Of a stretch of 64,000 nt of DNA, positions 15,069 to 26,800 are shown in pieces (position 1 is the stretch's first letter; each line of letters begins with the position of its first letter). Made by a program: the position numbers and the translations under genes. The DNA is from Chelonoidis abingdonii (Eukaryota; Chordata; Testudines; Testudinidae). Location of the stretch: NCBI RefSeq assembly GCF_003597395.2, contig NC_133777.1, forward strand, positions 60,425,253-60,489,252. Direction: 5' to 3'. The notes under the pieces are model-generated. The model was not told where the DNA came from. It did not search any database and saw only the letters and a program-made list of their open reading frames with translations.

Positions 15069-16577
15069 GATAGTTTTTTGTTTTGTTTTTACAGTTGTGA
15101 TCTAGCTATCTCAGGGGGCTACTCATACTGCTAGTATCAAATGATTACAGACTGTGGATCTCTTTTGCGGGTGGCAACAGACCTAGAGAACAGATAGTCT
15201 TCCTATCCAGTTTTCCTCCTGTTCGCATCCTATTGGCTAGCTACAATCACTGAGGGAAGGGTAGGATTCATGCCCTCCTCCACAGCTGCTGACAAAATAC
15301 TCCATTACATATTGCTTACAGAAATATTAAAATGCAACACTTCTATTCTTGAGAAAACAAGAGCATCCCTTTCATCAGCATGTGAATTTGTTCCTAACAT
15401 CTCTGTACTTAGGCATTCTGACCTAAAATTCAATTTGTTTGCTAAAGTGTTCAAATCTATTTAATTTTAAAGGCACTGTTAATTTCCCCATGTTTGCCTG
15501 CCACCCTATTTGTTTGTTGTTTTTTAATCCTTAAGAAATGAATACTGTGCAAATCATTCAAGATGTGAAATTAAAGTGTTAAGCCTGAAAAGGTTCACAA
15601 TTAAGTACCTAGGCTGGTGGTCACATCAAAATAGCAGCACATGTTTACAATTGCTTCCCTGCACATAAACATGAGGTGCGCGTGCATGAGTGAATCCTTT
15701 GTGTTCGCTAATCCTATTCAAAGCCTATAGTATGCCTAGCCATGCGCGCACACCCAGTCCCCACCCTTGTGCGCCTGGCCATGCCCTAAAGAGTGAAAGT
15801 GTAAACAAAAGCTGGTCCTTTAGAGTAAACACCATAGTTGCTTAGTTTCTCAATGTAAAATATTAATAATTTGGAGGAAGAGAGACTACTCTATAAAATA
15901 CTTCAGAATGGTCTTGAGGCAGATTTAAAGAAATGCACCTAGCCTCACTTTAGTGTCCCTTTAACTTAATAAAACATTTGCTTTAAAAAAGCCAGGATTT
16001 TTTTGCTTCGGTATCTTTTTCATTAAACTCCTCTCCCTATTATTTAATTGCTTTCCATCCTTAACCTGTTTTTTTTCTCCTGGATTCTGTGTCTGTCAAA
16101 AGATGAAGAATGACCACCACCAGAAAAAAAAAAAATACAGAAAAGAGCACAACCTCTCTCAAATGCCTAACTGGTGCTGTCTGCCTCCTTTTACCATTTG
16201 TTATCTCCATTTTTCAAATTATAATATGTACTCCTCTTGCCAAAAAAAAAAAAAAAAAGCAACACAGTGAAATAATTTGGTACAGAGAAATACACTATGA
16301 GTTAAAGACAACCCCTTTTGAAGGGCAATGGATGCTCATCCTAGAGTAATCAGTGTGTCCAACTACCTAGTTTTCATAATCTCCATCTTCTAATGGCTAG
16401 CAACGGCTTAAATTTTTTTCACTGCAGTCTGGAGTTTTCTCTTTTTCAGCTAAAATTTCACTGGACATACAAACAGTGGTGGCCTTAAAAGCTTTTCAAT
16501 TACTTATGTAATTGACAGGTCAACTGTATCTTAGAGATTCCTGGCCAGAGCTGCTCCTCTTTCCCCAACCCTTTTTA
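15069..16577. other. TEX9 intron, no recognised feature
   Basis: AT-rich intronic sequence with two poly-A runs (about 16122-16133 and 16241-16257). No exon or classifiable element was seen. Confidence 0.45.
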
Positions 16578-17052
16578 GGCTATGTCTAGACTACATACTA
16601 CTGGCAGCAGCATGTAGAGTATATGTAGCTATGAAAAGCAGACTGCATCCATGCTGCATTCACTGAAGCGGGCAAATGGCTCCAGCAACAGGGAGCTAAT
16701 GGAGTCTTTTCTCAATGCCTCCCCCCTGCCAGAACCTTTCCTTGCTAGGGAAATCTTTTTCTGTAGCCAGGAAAGGCTATAGCAGCAGGGAGGGAGCAGG
16801 ACACTACGTTGCTAAAAATAGCAGTGCATGGCTTAGGCAAGTAGAGAACACAGAGGTACGTACTCACACATATACTCACAAACTTCAGTTGTAGCTTTAC
16901 TCTACTTACCTAAGCCATACCCACACATGCAACCAACGTTGCTATGTCAACACAACTCTTAGCATAGACCCAATTATGCTGGAAAAAAAGAACTTTTTCT
17001 ACTATTAGCTGCTGCCTCTATTCCAGCAAACCCCTTTGGATATAGCAAGGCC
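16578..17052. mobile_element. Possible Harbinger-like repeat
   Basis: Left GGCTATGTCTAGACTACATA and right ATAGCAAGGCC resemble ends of the GTCTACACT-type turtle MITEs. Flanks are TTA on the left and TAA on the right, which fit TWA only loosely. Interior is unclassified. Confidence 0.4.
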
Positions 17053-17517
17053 TAAGTGCCTCCCTTATTCACTCCTCTGATTTAGAGCTATATGGTCATC
17101 AGTAGCAATCAAATCAAAATCTCTGGCAAACTAATTTCCCAATCAGAGCTCACATTTGAAGCAGTCTGACACTGCATTTTCACTATCCTTTCAAGATCAG
17201 CAGCGACATAAACTTGAAATCTTATTAGTTTGGGGGGGTAGATTGATAGACCATCTTCAATATCTCTTCAATCCTGCCACTATTTCTAGTGACACTCCTA
17301 TGTAACATACAGGTTCACATCTGACTAAATAAACAGCATACTTAATTGTAATCTCTGGAGTTAGCTGGTGTACATATATGGAGCCCAAACATATGCTGTA
17401 GTAGAATATAATGCCTGCTGTTATAATGTAATGACACACATTCCACAGAGTGCCAGCTCAATGTCTCTCTGTTTAGGTCTTTGGCGTAAGCATTTCCAGT
17501 CCTAGAAGCTTCTAGAC

Positions 17518-18304
17518 CAAGGGTCTCAAACAAGTAGCGGTGTGCCCCGCCAAGCTCCCCATGCCTCCCCCATCCCTCTGCCTACCCGTGGGACTGTCCC
17601 CTGTGGCTTGCGAACCCTGCGCCGCTGCCTGAAGCAGCTAGCAGCATGCCCCTTCCGGGGCGTAGAGGGAAGGAGGCAGAGGGCTCCTGCATTGCCTCCT
17701 TCCAGGCACCGCCCCCCACAGCTCCCATTGGCCAGGAACAGGGAACTGCGGCCAATGGGAGCTTTGTGGGAGGTACCTAGAGGCACGGCAAGAGCAGTGC
17801 ATGCACAGAATCCTGAGCCCCTCCCCCTTGGGCTGCAGGGACACAGTTCCAGCTGCTTCCTGGAACCAAGCAGGGCGGGGCCAGAGGCCAGGGTGGGCAG
17901 GCAGGCAGTGAGTCTGCCCTGGCCCAGTGCACACCACTGCCACCTCGGACTCGCTCTAGGTAAGCGGCGCTGGGATGGAGCCTGCATCCCAACTCCCTGC
18001 CCTGAGCCACCTGCCGCACCCCTCACCCTCTTGCACCCCACCCACCAACGCCCTGCCCTGAGCCCCCTGCCACACCCTGCACACCACCTGCACCCCCTAG
18101 GGGCAGTGCTGGGCTGGGGACTTCGGGGAAGAGGTTGGATTGGGGCAGGGAAGGGGTAGAAAGATGTGGGGCGTGGCAGAGCCTAATGGAAGGGGGGAGT
18201 GGGGGCAGGGCCAGGTGCAGTGGGGGGGTGTCAGTGATGTGACCCTCAGTTCAATGCACTAGTCCTCATGTGCCCCTCGTGGTCATTTGAGTTTGAGACC
18301 CCTA
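17518..18304. mobile_element. hAT-type element with perfect 8-bp target duplication
   Basis: 787 bp. Left end CAAGGGTCTCAAACAAGTAG; right end GTTTGAGACCCCTA, so the inverted ends match apart from a few changes. The duplication TTCTAGAC is perfect (17510-17517 and 18305-18312). GC-rich interior, no transposase. Open frames on both strands within it are compositional. Confidence 0.92.
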
Positions 18305-18312
18305 TTCTAGAC

Positions 18313-19713
18313 CATGGTTTGTTGATGGAATTGGCTGAGGACAGGCTAAATCTTTACAGTTATGAGTTTCATTGGTATGTGTTAACTCGAGTTATGTTCT
18401 TATACACATCTGTCACCACAGTGCCCCAGCGATTTAGCTATAACACTTTCAATGGCACTAAGTTGTTCCTTTAGCACCCAAAGAAGAGCATTACATTACT
18501 CAATTATCAGTGTGCTGTCTGTCACTGAAAGTAGCTCTCCTACCCCCATACTTCTAAGCTCCAGAGACTCAGTGGGGGAGTGTGTGAAAAAGCAAAGGAG
18601 GGAGAGGGAGCTGCCTTGCAGACTAGAAGCCTAGAGCAGGCTTGCTAAATGAGCCAACCAGAGAGGACTGGTACAGGGAAGGAAGCAGGAGATGAAGCAG
18701 TTTCAAGGAGAGGGAATGGGATGGACTCTGAGAAGCCACAATGGAGTCAGCTTGGGCAGGGCAACTGTAAACTGATGAGAGACTGACGAAACACTTTTCC
18801 TTCTCCCAGGCTCTGATAGAAGAGCCATGCCCTGAGACAGATTTTTGGGACTGAGAATTTCCCTTTTAAGTTTAAGGACCCTTCCCCCCAAAGTGAGCCT
18901 GAACAGGCTGTGTGTTAGTGATACAAGCTTTCATAAAGCTTCTTGGACTCTCTTTTTTGAAGGAAACCGCCAGATTCTTCCAGGAGGGTAGGTGGTGAGG
19001 TCAGGCAGGGAGGAGACACATCACACCTTCCTCACCCTCCTACAGAGGGTATCCTAAAATTCTTTCTAAATCTGGCATTCTGCATAATGAAACGACTATT
19101 GCTATTTCACCTTACCAGGCATGGCTTATGTTTGGTCCCTCTTCATCCTCATGGTGATGAAGCACTGCATCCCTACTTTGCTTTAGATTGAGCTATCTTT
19201 TTGTTCAAATAAAGAACAAAGCAGACGTCTTTTAGAGGCCAGCTACTTAATAAGCCAGAGGGATAGCTGCTGAGCAACCTGACAGAATTACTCTCTGAAG
19301 CTTAGTGTTCAAAGACTATGTGCAATATAGGAACCTGACCCTGCGAACTCTTATTTACATCAGTGCTCCTTATTTCTACAAGCAGGCCCATGAAAGTCAA
19401 GTGAATTACTCGTGCAAGTCAGGGTTTGCAGAATCAAATCCAAAGACTCCATACCCATTACAGACAGCCAATTATATTTTGGAATTTCAAAGCATTTACC
19501 TCAGTTGCTTGTTGTCATCTTCACACAATTTAACTTGTGTTGAAACTGGTATTGATAGTATATCTTGTTGATCTCTCTTTAATAAGGAAAGAAAGTTTTC
19601 CATTACAGGAAAATACTGTTGGTACGATACAACCAATAATTAGCAAGCATCACACAAATCAAAAGTACTGTAGCTTTCCACATCTGAGAGACAGAAACAG
19701 AGAGGATGGTAAG
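18313..19713. other. TEX9 intron, possible old repeat at about 18,380-19,060
   Basis: GC-richer purine-rich stretch resembling worn turtle repeat sequence, then ordinary intron. No boundaries or coding signal could be fixed. Confidence 0.3.
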
Positions 19714-19891
19714 TGGGGGGAGGGATAGCTCACTGTTTTGAGAATTGGCCTGCTAAACTTGGGGTTGTAAATTCAGTCCTTGAGGGGGCCACTTAGGGAT
19801 CTGGGACAAAATCAGTACTTGGTCCTGTTAGTGAAGGCAGAGGGCTGGACTCAATGAACTTTCAGGGTCCTTTCCAGTTCTATGAGATAGA
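19714..19891 (+). mobile_element. tRNA-derived SINE (tortoise Cry-type)
   Basis: About 178 bp. A tRNA-like head carries an A box (ATAGCTCACTGTTTTGAG) and a B-box-like GGTTGTAAATTCAGTCC, followed by a body and a tail (GACTCAATGAACTTTCAGGG...CCAGTTCTATGAG) resembling a CR1-type 3' tail. This is the usual layout of the turtle Lys-tRNA-derived SINE, mobilised in trans by a LINE. It is one of the best lineage markers in the window. Confidence 0.85.
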
Positions 19892-22039
19892 AGTTTTAAT
19901 ATAATATATGGAGATATACCTTTCTCTCAAATCCAGAGAGGAAAAGTTAAGCCTAAAATATCACTGACAGCCTCAAGTGTTCTTCTACTCCAAAGCAGGT
20001 ATTTATTTAGCTTTTGCTCATGTGAAGTCTTTCTACCTATATTAAAATAACCCCTAGGAAAACTGTAGGTGTACCCTTGCATCCTATGCATATGTTGTAG
20101 AACACACATTGATGCACAGGAGATGAACAAACTTCTTATTCTCCAGATTATGCAAAAGAAATGACCAGTCTTTCTAATTTAAAATATTTACATTCTCTCA
20201 ATTCTATCCAAATAAATAAAACACTGACACTTTTTTTTAAGATATCAGTTTAGCCAGAGACATTCAGAACTTGTAAACCATTTTAAGTTTCTAGAGCGTT
20301 GGCTGGAATACTGAGTCCATGAAAAACATCTAATATCTGCTTCTTTCAAACAAAACAGTGGGTTCTTCCACACACCCACCCCCAACATGCCAGTACTATC
20401 ATGTGGTATTTTCATATCTTACTTATTTTTATTCTTGCTTTAAGTGTCCTAACTACTGGGGAAAATGTTACCTGCAAGTTTGCATATCTATGCAATTGTT
20501 GGGTTTTTCTTTTAAGCAAAATGCATAAGGGGAGATTGAACTATATACAGAAAACTGATCAGTCAAAAGTAGTGTTAAGATTACTGAGGCAACACAGCTT
20601 CCTTCCACCAGGGAGGTTTCTGTGGACACTTGCACATCTGATCTTTAGCACTTAGAAAATGTATGTATCGAAGAGCATGTGGCTAATTTTACAGATTTCT
20701 TTGTAGGACATGAGATTTTGGGGACCATGATGCTACTTTGATCTCGGTGGGTGGGCTTCAATTTTTGAAGGGGAGAAGGAATGGACTTGAAAGCTTTTTT
20801 GAAGGTGATGGATTTGAAGGCTTTCTTGCCCCCAAATTACTAGATGATTCAGGGACTAAGTTTCCTTAACTTTTTGGTTCTTCAGACCTCGCCTGCCACA
20901 ACTCCTCCTTTGGGAGAGATGGCTTCCCACAAAAAGGAAGCAAGCTATCACTTGAGCCCTGCAGAACTGTTTGCCTTTGGACCAAAGGCAACATATGTTC
21001 TTAGGATCATTTTGTCTTAAAACATGGAAAACTGATCGATTGATAGCGCTTCTAACTCTGATTCTTCTGCTGGATGTGATGGCCACTAAATGCCACCTTT
21101 ATAGATATAGAAAACTATGTAATGGTTTAAAAGGATGCTTATTCACACTTCCAGGATTGGATTTATGTCCCAAGAGGGAACCTGAGCATCACAAGAGACC
21201 TTCTAATTTCTGCTGCTCTGAGGAGTCTTTTGATGTCCATATTCTTTCAGATATCTTTTCTTGGGTCTTAAATCTAGCTATCTTGGAGAAATTCTACAAC
21301 GCAGGCTATTGTAGTTAGCTTTGGGCTGGTTGAGCTTTACCCACACAGTTTTTGATCTTATGCCACACAAGGAAATACAGGCAGTTGGCAGATTTCTTTT
21401 TTGAAGAAAGAAAAGCAGATAGCACTCTGAATACCTCTTTCAGCTGCTTCTTTTCAGAAACCAGATAGGCTCAGTTTGTCAGTGTCCAGGTGAGCCACTG
21501 GAATAGGCGATACCTAGTGGGTATGAAGATTAGTGATTCTAATAATTGAGCAGTGGCTTCAAGAACTATGCACTTCTGCATATGACTTTAGCTTTTTCTC
21601 TTTTTGATATGGATTGCAATACTGTAAGTAACTGAGGGAATACACCTACTTGCTGTCTAAGTTATTGCTTGAACAAGCCTGATTTGTTTCTTAAGGTTGA
21701 GATTTTATGATTCTCTTTTGATGCAAACAAGAATATTGTCTGTTGCCAGTCTTCAGTCTGCCAGGTCCAGATCCTGGTGACTGCCTTAGTAAAGGAATAC
21801 TTTTTGCTTTAAACAAGTTTCTTTGTTATTAACAACACTATTACTAATTATGCTGTTTTACTTTTTGGACTTCTCCCAACTTCGACAATCAAGTCAGTTT
21901 CACTTATTTATAATTAATTTCACTGTAAGGTATCACTGCTGCAATGACTTGGTTTCAAACATTGAAATGTAATGTTTATTTAAGATGTGGATTTCGCCCT
22001 CCCAAAGAACAGTGTGGATATGCTTCTGTTGGTTTGGGG
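19892..22039. other. TEX9 intron, no recognised feature
   Basis: AT-rich intronic DNA. No exon or classifiable repeat was seen on either strand. Confidence 0.45.
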
Positions 22040-23596
22040 TAGGGCTGTCAAGTGATTAATTGCACTGTTAAATAATAATAGAATACCATTTATTTAAATA
22101 TTTTTGGATGTTTTAAATCAATATATTTGAAAATGTAGACTTTACAACACAGAATACAAAGCGTACTGTGCTTACTTTATATTTGTTTTTGATTACAAGT
22201 ATTTGCACTGTTAAAAAGAAGATAGTATTTTTCAATTCATCTAATACAAGTAGTGTAGTGCAATCTCTTTATCATAAAGTTGAATTTATAAATGTAGAAT
22301 GTACAAAAATAACTACATTCAAAAACAATGTAAAATTTTAGAGAGTCTACAAGTCCACTCAGTCCTACTTCTTGCTCAGCCACTCTCTCAGACAAACAAG
22401 TTTGTTTACATTTGCAGGAAATAATGCCGCACAGTTGTAGCCGGCATCGCAAGATATTTACGTGCCAGATGCATGAAAGATTCATATGTCCCTTCATGCT
22501 TCAACCACCATTCCAGGGGACATGCATCCATGCTGATGACGGGTTCTGCTCAATAACAATTCAAAGCAGTGCGGACAGACGCATGTTCATTATCTGAATC
22601 ATATGGTACCAGCAGAAAGTTGATTTTCTTTTTTGGTGGTTCGGGCTCTGTAGTTTCCACATCAGAGTGTTGGTCTTTTAAGACTTCTGAAAGCATGTTC
22701 CACACCTCATTCCTCTCAGATTTTGGAAGGCACTTCACATTCTTAAACCTTGTGCTATAGCTTTCTTTAGAAATCTCACATTGGTACTATCTTTGCGTTT
22801 TGTCAGATCTGCAGTGAAAGTGTTCTTAAAATGAGCAACATGTGCTGGGTCATCATCCGAGACTGCTATAACATGAAATATATACCACAATGCAGGCAAA
22901 ACAAAATTGAGGACATACAATTCTCCCCCCAGGAATTCAGTCACAAATTTAATAAACACTTTTTTTTTTTTAAATAAGCATCGTCAGCATGGAAGAATGT
23001 CCTCTGGAATGGTGGCCGAAGCATGACGGGGCATAGAAATGTTTAGCATATCTGGCATGTAAACAGCTTGCAATGTTGTCTACAAAAGTTCCATGCAAAT
23101 GCCTGTTCTCACTTTCTGGTGACACTATATATATAAGAGGGCAGCATTATCTCCTGTAGTAAATGTAAACAAACTTGTTTGTCTTACCAACTGGCTGAAC
23201 AAGAAATAGGACTGAGTGGACTTGTAGGCTCTGAAGTTCTACATTGTTTTGTTTTTGAGTGCAGTTATGTAACAAAAAACATCTACATTTGTAAGTTGCA
23301 CTTTCGGGACAAAGTTTGCACTACAGTATTTGTATGAGGTGAACTGAAAAATATTACTTTTGTTTATCATTTTTACAGTACAAATATTTGTAATAAAAAT
23401 ATACACTTTGATAGCAATTACAACACAGAATACAATATATTAAAATGTACAAAAACATCAAAAATATTTAATAAATTTCAATTGGTATTCTATTGTTTAC
23501 AGTGCGATTACAACTGCGATTAATCACAATTTTTTTAATCGCATATAATTTTTTGAGTTAATCATGTGATTTAACTGCTATTAATCGACAACCCTA
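22040..23596. mobile_element. hAT-type fold-back element, 1.56 kb
   Basis: Ends are TAGGGCTGTCAAGTGATTAA and, reverse complemented, TAGGGTTGTCGATTAATAGC. The flanks are identical GTTTGGGG (22032-22039 and 23597-23604), the 8-bp duplication of hAT elements. The two halves are long imperfect inverted repeats: about 22040-22545 matches the reverse complement of about 22985-23596, with shared blocks such as CTACAAGTCCACTCAGTCCT and GACAAACAAGTTTGTTTACA. The centre (22550-22960) differs and is partly open on the minus strand. Confidence 0.9.
22550..22959 (-). pseudogene. Broken minus-strand coding remnant inside hAT element
   Basis: Two overlapping open segments in different frames meet near 22735-22740: one ends KKAIAQGLRM and stops, the other continues KCLPKSERNEVWNMLSEVLK. 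A single small indel would explain the break. Composition (charged residues, PEPPKKK) looks like real former coding DNA, probably a transposon protein, but I do not recognise a transposase catalytic motif. Confidence 0.55.
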
Positions 23597-23944
23597 GTTT
23601 GGGGTTGTTTTTTGTTTCTTTGGTTTTTGTTTTAAAAAAAAGTAAATTTGAGCCAAATTCAAGTATCCCTTTATTTTTGCTTTGCTGTAGCTTGGGAACA
23701 TTTTAAACAACCACAAAGGCACTCCAGCTCCTGCAGACTCAGAAGCTAGCATATTCATATTCAACTTGTATTAAGAAGGATTTTTTTAAATAAAAAAGCT
23801 TAAGTTCTGCAGAAGTACATGACTTATGTCCAACTTGCCCATGAAAGCTTCCTGTCTCCCACAGCCAGAGAATTTTTTCAAGAATTGGCACTTTGTGCAT
23901 GTGAGCTACATTTCCATTATGTAATATAGCCTAAATTTACTCAC

Positions 23945-24008
23945 TATTACTTCTTCGGCCTGACGCACCAACTCTGCTGTTTTTGCTTCTAATTCTGCAT
24001 TCAGTCGC
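23945..24008 (-). CDS. TEX9: TEX9 coding exon 3
   Basis: 64-bp exon, phase 2 to 0, flanked on the minus strand by a TTGTTTCAG acceptor and a GTGAGT donor. It encodes RLNAELEAKTAELVRQAEEVI, nearly identical to the human [21 protein letters not shown] segment and predicted to start a coiled coil. It lies about 350 bp from the right end of the large hAT fold-back element. Confidence 0.93.
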
Positions 24009-25400
24009 CTGAAACAATAAGACAGCTTTGTTATTAAGTTTACCTGAAGAGTTTAAAGGAAATAAATTTTAAATGGAATCTCTGCAGTCTGGCAGTACAC
24101 AAGCATTGAATAAGCACTCACGTCTACAAAGCAGAATGAAATACTTATAGGTTCCTTTATTGTGGGAAGTAGCAACATCTTATCTATTTCTGTATTAACA
24201 GACTGATGTCATATATGCAGTCTGCCTTTTAGATACACATATATTTTAATTCCCTAAACCCCACCCAGGGTACTACTCTCCTACAATAAAATTAAAATAG
24301 CTGATTATTTTTTAAGTTCAACTTATTTCACTTTTACACATCTAAAGGAAAAAAGCCTTCGAAGTGCTTTTATTCCAGTCAGTTGTACTTTTCTGCATTA
24401 GAAAATGTAATGCTCTGTTGGGCACAAGTTAAACGGATTATCTTAAATTGTCCTCCTCCCCTTAAAAAAACAAACAAAAAAAACAAACATAATGCAAAAT
24501 TTCTATTCCACTGTGCTACTAGATTTTCCTTTTAGAATAAGACTAATAATTACATTAATTGTTGCAGCAGGGTGAAAAAGCTATTCAAGTTGCAACTCAA
24601 GCCCAGAAGATAAAACACAATCATGTATTAGAACACGTTTGTCCAACCAAAATGTGTGGAGAAGATGCATCTCTGCTTTTTCAGACACCACTTTTTATTA
24701 TACCTTATGTCGCTCAACACTTACAAACATTTTTAATTAAAATCTACATAGGTAGAGCTGACAGCAATCATGGGAAATGAGGCTGGCATTCTGTGGAAAT
24801 AGTATTATGTGATTATATAATTGAAGACTGAATCATTAGGCATATGTACCAGGGGGAGAAAGGGTGAATTAAGGTTTCACGGGCAACCTTAGTTCCAACA
24901 TTTCCTAACTTCTGAGTGCTTAACATTTGCAATCTTAACATTATTTTAATGTAAGGAGGGTTTTTTTATGTAATATAAAGTTGTCTTACCAGATGTATCA
25001 TCACATATTCCTAACAGATAATAGGGAGAGAGAGAGCAGACACCTAAGAGGGGAGTTAATTGAAAGAGGGTGGTTTCTACCCTTCAGCTAGAAATGCCTT
25101 AACTTTTTTAATCTAACAGCAATTTTTAACTCTTTAAATCGAAGTTTTGAGCACTCTAAAGGAACTTTCATATTCTAAAGTCATCGCATCTTTTTACCAA
25201 AGGTGAGTTCAAGATGTAGCTTTAAAAAAAAAACCAAAAAAAAAAACCCACCAAACTCCTAAACTAACCTACCCATACTGAGGCCTAGTACAATGCAAAT
25301 GTTTAAGCTGTAGTCTTTTGTGTAAGGTGCCAACAGGGAGGGGGGAGGTGTCAGAGCTCTAGTTAGCAAGAACTAACATGTCATTTCTGCCATGACCAGA
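24009..25400. other. TEX9 intron, no recognised feature
   Basis: AT-rich intronic DNA between exon 3 and a CR1 fragment, with A-rich runs near 24470 and 25222. No exon seen. Confidence 0.45.
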
Positions 25401-25407
25401 TATCCTA

Positions 25408-25690
25408 ATGAAAAGGGTACTCTTAATACTTCTCAAGACTAAAGGTCTTGAGAACATGACCTATGACGGAAGGCTGAAAGAACTGGGTTTATTTAGTTTG
25501 GAAAAGAGAAGACTGAGAGGGGACATGATAGCAGTTTTCAGGTATCTAAAAGGGTGTTATCAGGAGGAGGGAGAAAACTTGTTCACCTTAGCCTCTNTAG
25601 ACAGTATCTGGTCCTGCCATGAGGGCAGAGGACTGGACTCGATGACCTCTCGAGGTCCCTTCCAGTCCTAGAGTCTATGAGTCTATGGCC
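25408..25690 (+). mobile_element. CR1 LINE 3' fragment
   Basis: Contains the CR1 3' signature (GGACTGGACTCGATGACCTC, CCTTCCAGTCCTAGAGTCTATGAGTCTATG). Upstream coding-like sequence reads [20 protein letters not shown], typical of CR1 3' ORF ends. 5'-truncated and inactive. It contains the only ambiguous base, N at 25597. Confidence 0.92.
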
Positions 25691-25946
25691 ATAACTGTTC
25701 GGTAAGGACAGTTGGGCCTGTGGATTTGGGTAGCTCTGAATTGAATGTGGGTTTGTTAAGAGCCAGAGAGGCCATCCAACAAAGAACGGTGCTGGGGTCC
25801 CCCTGAAAACCCAGCACTCATCCTGAAAGTGCTGGAGCATTTGCCTTGTCCAATTTGATCAATCCATTCTAAACACAGTATTTTACTGGTATCAAAATAG
25901 GGTCAAGGGAGCACCTCTCCTCCTTGCCTCACAGTTCTCTCCTTAC

Positions 25947-26038
25947 TTGTACTCCTCCTCCTTAGCCAGGAAGTCTCCATGCATCAAAGTGTTCTTTGGC
26001 ATGGCAGGATGGGGCAGGATCCTGTGGGATTTCCACAC
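25947..26038 (-). CDS. TEX9: TEX9 coding exon 2
   Basis: 92-bp exon, phase 0 to 2. On the minus strand a good acceptor (pyrimidine-rich, ending CTCTCCACAG) precedes it and a GTAAGG donor follows. It encodes a divergent stretch followed by GDFLAKEEEYK, matching the DLLALEEEYK segment of human TEX9. The split lysine codon (AA, then G) joins exactly to the next exon. The 5' boundary is the best phase-0 acceptor; a shorter exon starting inside it is possible. Confidence 0.85.
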
Positions 26039-26553
26039 CTGTGGAGAGCAGGCCAGGTGAGGCATCCCTTCTTAGCACACTGGATCACACCTCACTCCCT
26101 GCTTAGAGGGGGCATTCAGCTCAGGGCACTGTGCCAGGTAACAACCCTCCTGGATACTCTACCCACCCCTGTCTGACCCCTAATCTGCCCAGACCCACCC
26201 CCCAAAATTCCAATCGACTCCCCAGACATCCCTGGGTCTGAACCCCCTAAGCACTCACACATCCCACCACAACCCTGATCGACCTCCCCTCCCCCAGGTC
26301 TGGCCCCCAACTACCCCAGACACTCCCACACACTCTGATCGCCTCCCCCGGGTCTGATCCCCTAGGCCGCCCAGATACCCCCCTCCCCAACGCGAGCCTG
26401 AACCCTTAATCCAGTCAACTCCCCTCGCCACCTCTTCATCTGGGCACCTCCGCTGAGACCCACACCCAGTAACCGCATTCACCAAGCCCGACCGGGACCA
26501 GCCTGAGGGGCCTCCCTTAGTAGCCAGCAGCCCAAATTTCCCTCACGCCTCAC

Positions 26554-26613
26554 CCCAGCTGAACCGCAGCCCGCCCCTCGCCGGGCCCCGCCGCCGCCGC
26601 AGCCCGCCGCCAT
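26554..26613 (-). CDS. TEX9: TEX9 coding exon 1 (start codon)
   Basis: Proposed first coding exon, 20 codons. The ATG sits in a CAAAATGGCGG context inside the CpG island. The peptide starts MAAGCGGGGARRGAGCGSAG and ends in phase 0 at a GTGAGG donor. Exon 2, the next exon found downstream, also begins in phase 0. The human first exon is likewise short, low-complexity and poorly conserved, so identity rests on position, phase and promoter context rather than residue similarity. An upstream 5' UTR start cannot be fixed from sequence alone. Confidence 0.65.
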
Positions 26614-26652
26614 TTTGTCCTGCTGAGGGGCCGCTGAATAGCGTCGCTCTCA

Positions 26653-26662
26653 CTAGGCAACC
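26653..26662 (-). promoter_or_regulatory. RFX/X-box-like half-site near TEX9 start
   Basis: On the minus strand this reads GGTTGCCTAG, the strong half of an X-box (GTTGCC plus spacer); the second half is poor. It lies about 40-50 bp upstream of the ATG, in or next to the core promoter. RFX sites are typical of ciliary gene promoters. Confidence 0.5.
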
Positions 26663-26800
26663 GGATCCACCCCCGCGCGGGAAGGGGTGTTAAATCGTCG
26701 CGTGTCGGGGCCTGGCGGCTCCAAATCGCAGGAGGGCGGGTCTGTGGAGCCCATCCCCACCCCGCGGGATTGGTTCCTGGCGCCTACCGGGGGAGGAGGG

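Larger units (their letters stand above)
26554..26800 (-). promoter_or_regulatory. TEX9: CpG island and probable TEX9 promoter
   Basis: The only sustained CpG-rich unique segment in the window, with GCCGCC runs, CGCGCGGG and frequent CG. It covers the TEX9 start codon and extends upstream. Two ATTGG motifs on the plus strand (26769-26773 and 26827-26831) read as CCAAT for minus-strand transcription. No clear TATA box is present, as expected for a CpG-island promoter. It could also serve a divergent plus-strand transcript. Confidence 0.75.

Noticed and set aside
17526..18159. 171- and 205-codon open frames on opposite strands
   Set aside because: Contained in the hAT element at 17518-18304; proline/arginine-rich composition only.
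19495..19535. Possible missing TEX9 exon on the minus strand (CEDDNKQL-like)
   Set aside because: Only a faint match to an acidic stretch in human, with a weak acceptor and no QEVRSRP-like residues.
25597..25597. Single ambiguous base N
   Set aside because: An assembly ambiguity within a CR1 copy, not a biological feature.
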